Source of the DNA: Streptomyces sp. NBC_00335
Lineage (GTDB): Bacteria > Actinomycetota > Actinomycetes > Streptomycetales > Streptomycetaceae
Assembly (NCBI RefSeq): GCF_036127095.1
Contig: NZ_CP108006.1
Coordinates: 7,927,501-7,991,500 of the forward strand
DNA: 64,000 nt
Reading direction: 5' to 3'
The notes under the pieces are model-generated. The model saw only the letters and a list, made by a program, of their open reading frames with translations. It was not told the origin of the DNA and did no database searches. The position numbers and the translations under genes were made by a program. Below, in pieces: positions 43,212 to 51,753 of the stretch (position 1 is its first letter; each line of letters opens with the position of its first letter).

Positions 43212-45269
43212 TTACGGGACCCAGTGGTTGCCGGAGGCGGTGATCATGACCTGGAGCTGGATGCTCGCCGAGAAGTAGCTGCTGGTGTCGATCGGGGCGC
43301 CCAGCATCTTGTTCCACAGCGCGTCCAGCCAGGCCTGGCTCGACGGGTCGGTCATGGCCGCGAGGGCGAAGGGGGCGAAGTACGCCGCCTCGCTCCCGGA
43401 GGAGATCTGGGTGCCGTCGAGCTTGTAGCCGATGGCGATCTTGTTCGGGTCTCCGCCCGTCTTGCCCTTGATCCAGCTGTTGAGCTTCTGTGCCGACGCG
43501 AGGGACTTGGCGTCCCCGCTGGTCACCGCGTCGTCCGCGATGCGCCACGGGGTCCGGCAGGCGTTCCACCAGTAGGCGCCGTCGTTCGGGTCCTCAAGGA
43601 CCTGACCGGGGGCGGGCTTGGGGGTGGTGTTGGTGTTGACGACGAAGTCGGGCAGGAGGCCCGTGTTCGGCGCGTAGGACGCCTGCAGGTTGGTGATCTG
43701 GTTCTGGTGCGCGGTACGGGCCGTGTCCCAGGCCGCGTCCCCCGTCGCCGTCCGGAAGGCCCGGAAGTGGTCGACCATCCAGTCCGAGGTGCGGGAGATG
43801 TAGTAGTACTGGTCGCCGGAGCTGCTCCAGTCGCCCAGCTTGAGCAGGTGGGTGGACGGGTTGAGCTCGTCCTTCTTGATCGCGTTGATGTGCTTGATCG
43901 CGAGCGCCTTGTAGTTGTACGTGCCGGCGCTGCCCCACTGCTTGTCGGCGAGCAGCAGCCCGTACGCGACGTCCATGTCGCCGTCGGTCGCGCCGTCACC
44001 GCCGTTGACGCTCCGGCAGGCGGTGTCCTGCTCGGCGGCGAGCAGATCCGGGTTGACCGCCGAGGGGTGGTCGATCGTCCACTTGGTCAGACCGTCGAAG
44101 ATCTTCTTCGCGTCCGGGTCGGCGCCGGCCATCGTCGCGGCGATCACCATGCCGTACCCCTGCGCCTCGGCCACGTACGGGTGGTCGGCGTCGGGGGAGA
44201 TGACCTGGTACCAGCCGTTGCCGCAGTTCTGCCGGACGAACGCGGACTTCCAGGCGGTGTAGTAGTCGATGGTCTTCTGGTCGAGCGTGCCCTGGGCGCC
44301 GGTCGGCTTCAGGGTCCCGGCCGCGTAGGGCCGGGCGTGGCTGCCGAACGGAACCGCCGGACCGGAGCCACCCGCGGGCTGGGTGGTGACGCTGAGCGTG
44401 TTGCTCGCCGCGGATGCGTTGCCCGCCGCGTCCCGCGCCTTGACTGTGTAGCCGTAGGCGGTGGAGGCCGTGAGGCCGGTGTCCGTGTACGAGGTCCCGG
44501 TGGCCGTCGCCACGCGCGCGGCGCCCCGGTAGACGTCGTAGCCGGTGACGCCCACGTTGTCGGTGGAGGCGTTCCAGGCGAGCGAGACGCTGTTCGCGGT
44601 GGTGGCCGTCGAGCGCAGGCTGCCCGGAGTGCTGGGCGCGGTGGTGTCGGAGCCGCCGGAGGCGGGGGAGCCGTAGACCTCGAACTCCCAGAGGGAGTAG
44701 CCGTAGGCGGTGCCGCGGGCGGTCCCGTACATCCGGACGTAGCGCCCGGTGCCGGTGACGGTCAGGTCGTCCGTCGCGCCGTCGCCGGTGCTGGTGGAGT
44801 GGACGTCGGTCCAGTTCGTCCCGTCAGCCGAGGTCTGGATCTTGTACGTCTTGGCGTACGCGGCCTCCCAGCTGAGCTTGACCCGGCTGATGGTGTGGGC
44901 CGCTCCGAGGTCGATGCGTATCCACTGCGGGTCCACGCCCTCCACGCTGGCCCAGCGCGTCGCGGCGTTGGCGTCCACGGCCTTGCCGGCCTGGAAGCCG
45001 CTCGCCTCCACCGAGGAGGCCGTCACCGGCTTGCCCTGCGAGACCAGGACCGGGGCGGTGTCACCCGGGCCGAGGGGCGTGACGGAGACGGCGGCGGTGG
45101 CGCCGAAGGCCGCCGTGGCCGTGGTTGCGGCGGCCGTCGAAGTGGGGGCGCTGAGGGCCGTGAGGCCCGCCACGGAGGCGGCGAGGGCGGCGAAGGCCGC
45201 AAGCGGGCGGTGCCACTGGGGGCGGCGCCGGTCTCTGTGCGCGGAACGTTGCTGATGTGCTCGTGACAT
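43212..45269 (-). CDS. secreted GH8 glycanase (chitosanase/endoglucanase) with CBM32 and FnIII
   Basis: 685 residues from ATG 45269 (GAGG upstream). Signal peptide to about 48. Domain 1 (about 72-205) is an F5/8 type C/CBM32 sandwich (GKAVDANAATRWASVEG, WIRIDLGA, YVRMYGTARG). Domain 2 (about 212-300) is fibronectin type III (SLAWNASTDNVGVTGYDVYR). Domain 3 (about 305-685) is GH8: QGYGMVIAATMAG and the signature ATDGDMDVAYGLLLA with catalytic Asp. GH8 covers endoglucanase, xylanase and chitosanase; the operator type upstream favours chitosanase. Transcribed alone. Confidence 0.9.
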   Translation of the reverse strand: MSRAHQQRSAHRDRRRPQWHRPLAAFAALAASVAGLTALSAPTSTAAATTATAAFGATAAVSVTPLGPGDTAPVLVSQGKPVTASSVEASGFQAGKAVDANAATRWASVEGVDPQWIRIDLGAAHTISRVKLSWEAAYAKTYKIQTSADGTNWTDVHSTSTGDGATDDLTVTGTGRYVRMYGTARGTAYGYSLWEFEVYGSPASGGSDTTAPSTPGSLRSTATTANSVSLAWNASTDNVGVTGYDVYRGAARVATATGTSYTDTGLTASTAYGYTVKARDAAGNASAASNTLSVTTQPAGGSGPAVPFGSHARPYAAGTLKPTGAQGTLDQKTIDYYTAWKSAFVRQNCGNGWYQVISPDADHPYVAEAQGYGMVIAATMAGADPDAKKIFDGLTKWTIDHPSAVNPDLLAAEQDTACRSVNGGDGATDGDMDVAYGLLLADKQWGSAGTYNYKALAIKHINAIKKDELNPSTHLLKLGDWSSSGDQYYYISRTSDWMVDHFRAFRTATGDAAWDTARTAHQNQITNLQASYAPNTGLLPDFVVNTNTTPKPAPGQVLEDPNDGAYWWNACRTPWRIADDAVTSGDAKSLASAQKLNSWIKGKTGGDPNKIAIGYKLDGTQISSGSEAAYFAPFALAAMTDPSSQAWLDALWNKMLGAPIDTSSYFSASIQLQVMITASGNHWVP

Positions 45270-45323
45270 CGGGCGTCCTCGGGTGAGTGCTGCGCGAGTG
45301 GGGGGAGCGGCCGATCCGGAGCA

Positions 45324-45362
45324 CCGGCCAATGGTTAGGAATATTTCCTAACCATTGGCCGG
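45324..45362. promoter_or_regulatory. perfect 18-bp-arm palindrome upstream of GH8
   Basis: CCGGCCAATGGTTAGGAA (45324-45341), centre TAT, then the exact reverse complement (45345-45362). The core TTAGGAA-n-TTCCTAA resembles the ROK-repressor (CsnR-type) box AGGAAAnTTTCCT recalled for Streptomyces chitosanase genes. It lies 55 bases before the GH8 ATG, where it would overlap the promoter. Confidence 0.75.
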
Positions 45363-45369
45363 GAGAGTA

Positions 45370-45781
45370 GAAACGGAACGGGGTGTCGCGCAAGACCCTG
45401 GGCACGATCCGTCAGTGCAATTTGCATCCACGTACTGGTCGCCCCCGCTCCTGGGTGCGCTGCAGTTCGTCCAGTTCGGCGGCCCGGCCCCGCTGAGGCC
45501 CGACGATGGGGCGCCCAGGCCGCCAGGGAATCCGCCCTCTGCGACGTCACCCGGTTCTGTGGCGGCTGGTGCTGGCCGGGGCCGCAACCATGGGCGTGGC
45601 CGGGCCGGACGGAGCGTCGGTCTACGCGCTGGTCGATGCCGGCCCGCACCGTCCGCCCCTAGCGGCCTTGACGGCCGTCCAGCGCGAAACGCCGGGCCGG
45701 CCCGTCGGCAGAGCGGCAGTCACCGCCGACGATTCTCGCCGAGCCCGCCGCGTTCGCGTTTCGCGCGCTGGCGCGCCTGCG
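45370..45781. other. gene-free stretch
   Basis: Between the GH8 operator and the VOC gene I see no open frame with protein-like sequence on either strand, no RNA fold and no repeats. Confidence 0.5.
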
Positions 45782-46129
45782 TCAGCGGTGGCCCAGTACG
45801 TTGACCACCCGTCCGCTCGGGTCGCGGACGAAGAACCGCCTCACGCCCCACTCCTCATCCTGCAAGGGGTACACGATCTCGGCGCCGCTCTCCCGCATGA
45901 CCGCGTACGCCGCATCCACGTCGTCCACCTCGATGCTCATGTCGGGGGCGACGGGTGCGGTCTTGTCGCTGGTCATGACGCTGATCTGCGCTGCCGGGCT
46001 GGACGGGGAGGCGAGGGTCATGATCCAGCCGTGGTTCATGACCTCCTCGAAGCCCAGGAGGCCGTAGAACTCCCGGCTCTCCTCCGCGGCCTCCGACCGG
46101 ATGTTGGGCACGACACGGCGAACGGCCAT
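45782..46129 (-). CDS. VOC-family (glyoxalase-like) protein
   Basis: 115 residues from ATG 46129. One vicinal-oxygen-chelate unit: VVPNIRSEAAEESREFYGLL, LGFEEVMNHGW, the strand AAQISVMTS, IEVDDVDAAYAVMRESGAEI and FFVRDPSGRVVNVLGH. Ligand residues are partly kept (His of NVLGH, Glu absent), typical of resistance or isomerase-like members rather than glyoxalase I. Overall function unknown. Lies 50 bases downstream of aroA, same orientation. Confidence 0.85.
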   Translation of the reverse strand: MAVRRVVPNIRSEAAEESREFYGLLGFEEVMNHGWIMTLASPSSPAAQISVMTSDKTAPVAPDMSIEVDDVDAAYAVMRESGAEIVYPLQDEEWGVRRFFVRDPSGRVVNVLGHR

Positions 46130-46178
46130 CGACGACTCCAAGTGAGAACGAACGTGTCTCCATGCCTCCCCAGGAGTA

Positions 46179-47462
46179 CTACGCCAGGTCCGCCGCCGCA
46201 GGCACTTCCGCGACACGCCCTTCCCACCCCGCACGCAGGGCCGCGAACGCCTCGTGGAAGCCGGGGAACGTCTTCCGTACGCACCCGGGGTCGTCGAAGG
46301 TGATGCCCGGCGCGCGCAGCGAGGCGACGGCGAAGGACATCGCGATGCGGTGGTCGTGGCGGGTGGCGATCTCGACCGGCCGCACGGCGCCCGGGACGAT
46401 CTCGATCCAGTCGGGCCCGGTCGCGACTTCGACCCCCATCGCCCGCAGGTTCTCGGCGCAGGCCTCCAGCCGGTCGCACTCCTTGACCCGGGTGTTGCCC
46501 ACGTCCTCGATCCGGACCGGCCCGTCGGCGAAGGGGGCGAGGGCCGCCAGCGTGGGCATGGTGTCGGAGATGTCCCGCATGTTGACCGTGATCCCGCGCA
46601 GTTTCCCGGTGCCCGACACCGTTGTGCCGGCATCGCCGACGCGCACTCCTGCCCCCATCCGCCGCAGAACCTCGACGAACTGCAGATCTCCCTGGAGCGC
46701 GCCCCGGCCCAGGCCGGGGACCGTGACCTCCCGGCCCGTGAGCGCCGCGGCGGCGAAGAAGTAGCTCGCGGTGGAGGCGTCGGGTTCGATCGCGTACTCG
46801 GCGGCCCGGTAGCCGCCGGGGCGCACGTCGAAGACCTCTCCGTCGGGCGACGGCCCGCGGTCCACCGTCGCCCCGAAGGCCGCCATCATGGCCAGCGTGA
46901 TCTCGACGTACGGAGCCGAGACCAGGCGGGTGACGGTGATGCGCAGCCCCTCGCGGGTGAGCGGTCCGAGCATCAGCAGTGCGGTCAGGTACTGAGACGA
47001 CTCGCCCGCGTCCAGGGTGAGTTCACCGCCCTTGACGCCGTCGGCCGCGATGCTCAGCGGATGGTGCCCCTCGGCCTGCTCGTGCCGGACGTCGACCCCC
47101 AGTGCACGCAGCGCACGGGTCAACGGGGCCACGGGACGGCGGCGCATCTGGTCGGAGGCGTCGAAGCGGTAGTTGCCGTGCCCGGCCGCCACCAGCGTCG
47201 GCAGGAACCGCGCGGTGGTCGCGCCGTCGCGGCAGTAGACGTCGGCCACCTCCCGCAGCGGGCCGGCCGGCCGCCCCTCGACGAGCCAGCGGCCCGGCGC
47301 GTGCTCGACGCGGTAACCGAGGGCGGCGAGGCCTTCGGTGAAGCCCTCGGTGTCGTCGGAGTGCAGCGGTCGCAGCAGGGTCGAGGTGCCCTCGGCCGCG
47401 GCGGCCAGGAACAGGGCCCTGGCGGTGAGGGACTTGGACCCGGGGATGTCGACGATCGTCAC
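46179..47462 (-). CDS. aroA: 3-phosphoshikimate 1-carboxyvinyltransferase (EPSP synthase)
   Basis: 427 residues from GTG 47462. Shikimate pathway enzyme joining PEP and shikimate-3-phosphate. Two inverse alpha-beta barrels; PGSKS (7-11) with the catalytic Lys10, DASTASYFFAA with the active-site Asp, VKECDRLEA with the Glu, and HDHRIAMSF. The PEP-contact segment is CRDGATTARFL (77-87) where most bacteria have GNAGTAMRPL: the glycine known as Gly96 in E. coli is Ala81 here. Compact form lacking the first few residues of most AroA proteins, as in other Streptomyces. Cytoplasmic. Confidence 0.93.
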   Translation of the reverse strand: MTIVDIPGSKSLTARALFLAAAAEGTSTLLRPLHSDDTEGFTEGLAALGYRVEHAPGRWLVEGRPAGPLREVADVYCRDGATTARFLPTLVAAGHGNYRFDASDQMRRRPVAPLTRALRALGVDVRHEQAEGHHPLSIAADGVKGGELTLDAGESSQYLTALLMLGPLTREGLRITVTRLVSAPYVEITLAMMAAFGATVDRGPSPDGEVFDVRPGGYRAAEYAIEPDASTASYFFAAAALTGREVTVPGLGRGALQGDLQFVEVLRRMGAGVRVGDAGTTVSGTGKLRGITVNMRDISDTMPTLAALAPFADGPVRIEDVGNTRVKECDRLEACAENLRAMGVEVATGPDWIEIVPGAVRPVEIATRHDHRIAMSFAVASLRAPGITFDDPGCVRKTFPGFHEAFAALRAGWEGRVAEVPAAADLA

Positions 47463-47600
47463 GGCGGAAGCTCCGGTGCGGGTAACGGGGGAACGGTTCG
47501 CGCACCGGATACTGCCACGCCGGATCCGCCCGCCGCGTGAGGTCTCACCCGTTGGACGTGCGGTGCCCGCCGCGCGTGGGCGAGTGCGGCCCGGCGGCGG

Positions 47601-50600
47601 TCACTCGGTGTCCGGTGGCCAGGTGCCGCGGTCGCGGAGGTGGTGGAATTCCGTGAGTTCGGAGGCGAGGACGTCGAAGTGGGGGAGCGGGGCCCACAGG
47701 CTGCGCTCGCCGATGACGTAGAGGCGGCGCTTGGCGCGGCTCGCGGCGACGTTGAGCAGGTGCGGGGTGCGGGCCGCCCACTCGCGGGCGCCGGGGCGGC
47801 CGCCGCCGAGCACGAGGACGACGACGTCGGCTTCCTTGCCCTGGGCCCGGTGGACCGTGGCGCAGCGCTCCTCGATCAGTGGGGACGTCCAGCCCGCACG
47901 GCCGCGGCAGACCTTCTGGCATTCGGCGACGAGGGCCCGGAAGGGGGCGATGACGCGCACGCGCTCGACGTCCACTCCGTGCCGGTGCAAGTGGTCGAGG
48001 ACGAACTCGAAGGCCCGGCGGTCGCGTTCGCCCCACGGGGCGTCGGAGGGGCGGGCCGGGTCGTCGGTGTTGAGCCAGCGGCTGGGCAGCAGGCCGCCCC
48101 GCTCCGCATCGGGGAACGCCTTGGGCTCGGTGCCGTAGACCATGAGGCCGCCGTACGCGACCTCGTTGCTGACCGTGAACATCGGTTCCTCGCAGCGGCG
48201 GTGCACGCGCAGCGGTGAGCCCACCCAGACCTGCTCGTCCTCGGTGTCCGGGGCCGGCAGGTAGGTGCCGTAGCGGTTGGTCCGGTCGGCGACGGCCTGG
48301 GCCGAGGTGGCCGAGGGCAGCCAGTGCTCGTCGACGCCGTGGGCGCGCAGCAGCCGGCGCTGCAGGGCCGTGGGCATGGTCACGACGGGTTCGAGCTGGA
48401 GCGGATCACCGACCAGAACGGCACGGCGGGCGCGCCACAGTGCCCCGGCGGCGGCCTGCGGGGTGGCCTGCCCGGCCTCGTCGACGAGGACCCAGCCGAT
48501 CGACTCCCGGCCGAGGCGGGCGAACATGCTGCCCACGGAGGAGAACGTGGTCGAGACGACGGGCACCAGGAGGAAGAGGGTCTGCCAGGCGTGCTCGACC
48601 TGTTCGTCGGGGACGGGCCCGTTGGTCCCGGCCATGAGCTCCATGAGGAGCTGGAGGTTGCCGCGGACCTTCTTCGCGGCCCCGGCGGCGAAGGCGCGGT
48701 GCAGGTCGAGGGCGCGCAGGAACAGGTCGCTGCGCGCGGTGGACCACGCCTCGTCGGACCAGGGCGAGCCCAATTCCTGCTCGGACTCGTCGAGTTGGGG
48801 CCAGCCGAGCGGCAGGGAGGGCAGGGTGCGCGCCGCCTCCCGCAGTTCGCGGTGGCGATCGTCGAGTTCGGCCACGGCAGCGCGCAGTTCGCGGCGGGAG
48901 CCGTCGGCTGCCTGCCGGGCGTGCCGGAGGGCGGTGGCCGCGGCGGCCTCCCGCTCGCTCGTCGCCCGTTCGTACGCGTGGGCAGCGGTGAGGCCGGCCG
49001 CGGCCTCGTCGACGGCGGCGCCGGACCGGGCGTGCCGGGCAGCGGCCAGGGACTCTTCGCGCGCGGCCGAGGCGACCTGTTCCAGGGAGTCGTGGAGCGC
49101 GGCGCGCTGCCGGACGAGCAGGGACGCGATCTCGGCCTGGGTGTGTTCCTGCTGCCGTTCGGCGGCCTGCCGCTCGGCCGGGCTCTGCAGCAGGCGGCGC
49201 AGCCCGCCGCGCAGTCCCCGCTCGGGGGCTGGGGGCGCCTCGTGGCGGACGCTGAGCGCGGTCACGTACTCCCTCTGGTGCGCGGCCTGTTCACGGGCGG
49301 CGGACAGCTCCGCGCGGACGTCCGCCAGCTCCTGGCGGGCCCGCGGTACGAGCTCGGAGGCCGCCCCGTATCCGGCCTCGGCCGCCATCGTGGCCGCCCG
49401 GGCGGTGGCGGTGGCGGCAGCGGCCCGGTCCAGGACCCCCGTGGAGGCGGCGACCTGCCGGTCGGCCCGGGACACGGCGGCCTCCAGGTCCGCGATCCGC
49501 TGCCCGGCCGACGGGGACCCGACGGCCGCCAGGGCCCCGGCCAGCCGGGCGCGGCCGGCACGCAGCCGCTCGACCTCGGCCCGGGCGGTACGGAACCCTG
49601 CGACGGCGTCGGTCCACGAGGGCACGGGCAGGGCGGGCCCGGCGGCCGCAACCTGGTCCGCCGGGGTGCCGGGACCGCGGCCACCGGGCTGAGGCCTGGG
49701 CGCAATCCAGTCGCTCAGGACCTCCCGCATGCCCCGCAGCGGCGGAAGGCCGGCGGCCGAGCGGGCGTCGATCTCCTCCTGGGGCAGTTGCCCCCACCAG
49801 AACCGGCTGCCGAACTCCTTGCGGTTGCCCTTGTTGCCGAGCACCGCCGCGACCAGCCCCCAGGCCGGCCCGCCGAGGAGCGCGGAGGCGAGGTCGGAGA
49901 AGTGGTCGGGTCCGCCGTGCCAGTGCTCGCCGAGCGCGCCGATGCCGGGCAGCTCGGCGGTGATGTTCTCCACGGCGCCGTTGTTGGAGGAGGCGACCAC
50001 GATCTCGAACCCGGTCAGCCGCGGGTCGAGCCGCGCCACGAAGCGGGGGCGCTTTCCCTGGCGGTCCAGGCCCCGCCACGGCGGACCGGTGAACGCCTGG
50101 TCGGGCCGGTCGAACGTGGCCAGCACCGCAGCCCGTTCCACGACCAGCGCGGCGACCAGGTCGCGCAGCATCGTGGTCTTGCCCGTGCCCGGCGGGCCGT
50201 TCACGGAGAACATCCCGCCCGCGGTCCCCGCCCGGTCGGCGAGCATGCGGTCGACCGCGAACTGCTGGCTCAGGGCGAGCGGGAACCGCGCCGGCGCGGG
50301 CCAGCGGCCGGCCGGAACGAGCTCCGGAGCCACCCCGTCCAGGACGACCCCGCGCTCTTGGCGCACATCGGTCCGGGCCCCCACGTCCACGGCGTCGAGC
50401 TCGGTCAGGTACGCCTCCAGCGCCGGACCGAGCCCCTCGCCCACGGCCGCGGACACCCGGGCCAGATCAGGCGGAAGCAGACTGTTCAGGAACGGCGCCG
50501 TGGCAGTGGGCTTCGCCTTCGGGTCCGCGGGCCGGCGGACCAGCCTGCTGCGGACCCGGACCACCTGGGGCCGCAGGTGGTCCCGTACCCCGCACAGGTC

Positions 50601-51569
50601 GGCGATCTGCGCCGTCAGGGCGACCAGATCCACGAACCCGAGCGCACGGGGACCGGTGTCGGCCCCGTGCTCCGCCGACGCGTCGGGCGACGCGCCGGGA
50701 CCGTCGGCCGGCGCACGCTCGGGAACGCCCCCGGTGCCGTCCGGCCGCCCGGACTCCTCTTGCTCCCCGGCAGGTCGGCGGGCGGCGACCCAGTTCGCGG
50801 CGCGGCGGACCAGGGGCTCCGCGGCGCCCTGCAGCGCGGCGCCGACGACCTCGCCGAAGAGGGCCCCGACGGCTCCGACGGCGGCGCCGCCCAGGATCTC
50901 GGCGAGCAGCCGCTGCCAGCTCCCGTCGCCGGCCTCCGGCCCACCCGCGCTGCCCGGCCGGCGCTCGTACGCCGCTCCGGTGGCCGGCGCGGCGGGACCG
51001 TAGGGGATCGCGGTGGCGGTGAGCTCGTCGATCGCGGTGCCGAACGCCTCGTCGAGCTCCTCGAAGCCGGTCAGCCACCCCGGTGCGGACGGCCCCGGAT
51101 CGAACAGCCGGCCGGTCGCCCAGGCGCACGCGGAGACCACGGACGTGTCCTCGACGGGCCGGCCCTCGTCGTCCAGCACCAGCGCGAACATCGCGCTCTG
51201 GCCCGACAGCACCAGCTCGCTCTGCGGTACGCCGGGATCGGGATCGGTCCCCGCGGGCAGCACCGCGATCATGGCCTGGCGGAGCAGCTCCAGGTCGAAT
51301 ACCCCGCAGTAGACCTCGTGCCGCCACGTCCAGCGGTACGGTGCCCGGCGCGCCCCCGTCTGCGGATGGTCCGGATCCCACGGCAGGAGCGGGGCCACCC
51401 GGCCCGGCTCCGGAGTCAGGTCGATGACGTACTCGTCCCGCTGCCCGGAACGCGCGGAGGGGCGTTGGCGGGGCAGCGCCGGGATGGTCGGCGGACTGAA
51501 CAGCTCGATCGCGCGCCAGCACTCCAGCAGAGCCTGCCGCCGACGGTCCTGCGCGTGTCCGCTCCGCAC
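47601..51569 (-). CDS. large SF1 (Upf1-like) helicase/ATPase with coiled-coil insert
   Basis: 1322 residues from GTG 51569. Unusual N-terminal part (1-430) with YRWTWRHEVYCGVFDLE and a Gly/Ala-rich hydrophobic stretch (about 221-253) with GxxxGxxxG spacing. Walker A GPPGTGKT at 458-465. After VVASSNNGAVENI a long insert (about 620-970) rich in Ala/Arg/Glu reads as coiled coil. Then Walker B-type DEAGQATPQAAAGAL, VGDPLQLEPVV (motif III), VHRRCEEPMF, and C-terminal VHRAQGKEADVVVLV and NVAASRAKRRLYVIG (motifs V and VI). These match SF1B helicases of the Upf1/Dna2/AAA_11-AAA_12 type. Single gene flanked by aroA and the NRPS cluster; role unknown, possibly nucleic acid surveillance or defence. Confidence 0.85.
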   Translation of the reverse strand: MRSGHAQDRRRQALLECWRAIELFSPPTIPALPRQRPSARSGQRDEYVIDLTPEPGRVAPLLPWDPDHPQTGARRAPYRWTWRHEVYCGVFDLELLRQAMIAVLPAGTDPDPGVPQSELVLSGQSAMFALVLDDEGRPVEDTSVVSACAWATGRLFDPGPSAPGWLTGFEELDEAFGTAIDELTATAIPYGPAAPATGAAYERRPGSAGGPEAGDGSWQRLLAEILGGAAVGAVGALFGEVVGAALQGAAEPLVRRAANWVAARRPAGEQEESGRPDGTGGVPERAPADGPGASPDASAEHGADTGPRALGFVDLVALTAQIADLCGVRDHLRPQVVRVRSRLVRRPADPKAKPTATAPFLNSLLPPDLARVSAAVGEGLGPALEAYLTELDAVDVGARTDVRQERGVVLDGVAPELVPAGRWPAPARFPLALSQQFAVDRMLADRAGTAGGMFSVNGPPGTGKTTMLRDLVAALVVERAAVLATFDRPDQAFTGPPWRGLDRQGKRPRFVARLDPRLTGFEIVVASSNNGAVENITAELPGIGALGEHWHGGPDHFSDLASALLGGPAWGLVAAVLGNKGNRKEFGSRFWWGQLPQEEIDARSAAGLPPLRGMREVLSDWIAPRPQPGGRGPGTPADQVAAAGPALPVPSWTDAVAGFRTARAEVERLRAGRARLAGALAAVGSPSAGQRIADLEAAVSRADRQVAASTGVLDRAAAATATARAATMAAEAGYGAASELVPRARQELADVRAELSAAREQAAHQREYVTALSVRHEAPPAPERGLRGGLRRLLQSPAERQAAERQQEHTQAEIASLLVRQRAALHDSLEQVASAAREESLAAARHARSGAAVDEAAAGLTAAHAYERATSEREAAAATALRHARQAADGSRRELRAAVAELDDRHRELREAARTLPSLPLGWPQLDESEQELGSPWSDEAWSTARSDLFLRALDLHRAFAAGAAKKVRGNLQLLMELMAGTNGPVPDEQVEHAWQTLFLLVPVVSTTFSSVGSMFARLGRESIGWVLVDEAGQATPQAAAGALWRARRAVLVGDPLQLEPVVTMPTALQRRLLRAHGVDEHWLPSATSAQAVADRTNRYGTYLPAPDTEDEQVWVGSPLRVHRRCEEPMFTVSNEVAYGGLMVYGTEPKAFPDAERGGLLPSRWLNTDDPARPSDAPWGERDRRAFEFVLDHLHRHGVDVERVRVIAPFRALVAECQKVCRGRAGWTSPLIEERCATVHRAQGKEADVVVLVLGGGRPGAREWAARTPHLLNVAASRAKRRLYVIGERSLWAPLPHFDVLASELTEFHHLRDRGTWPPDTE

Positions 51570-51753
51570 CCACTGCCCCCGTGTCCCCGCGCGGCCCCCC
51601 GGCCGCTGCCCTGAAGATCAGCCGCACCGCCGAATCTACCGGACCGTCAGCGCGCGAGGTCCCGGTCAGCGGGTCCTGCGGCCCCGGAACGCACAGGAAC
51701 ACAGGGCACGTTCGCCCGATAGGGGGGCGACCGTGACCCGCACGGGGGCTCGC

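Noticed and set aside
48324..51614. 1096-residue plus-strand open frame
   Set aside because: Antisense to the SF1 helicase gene; no domain motif and strong compositional bias.
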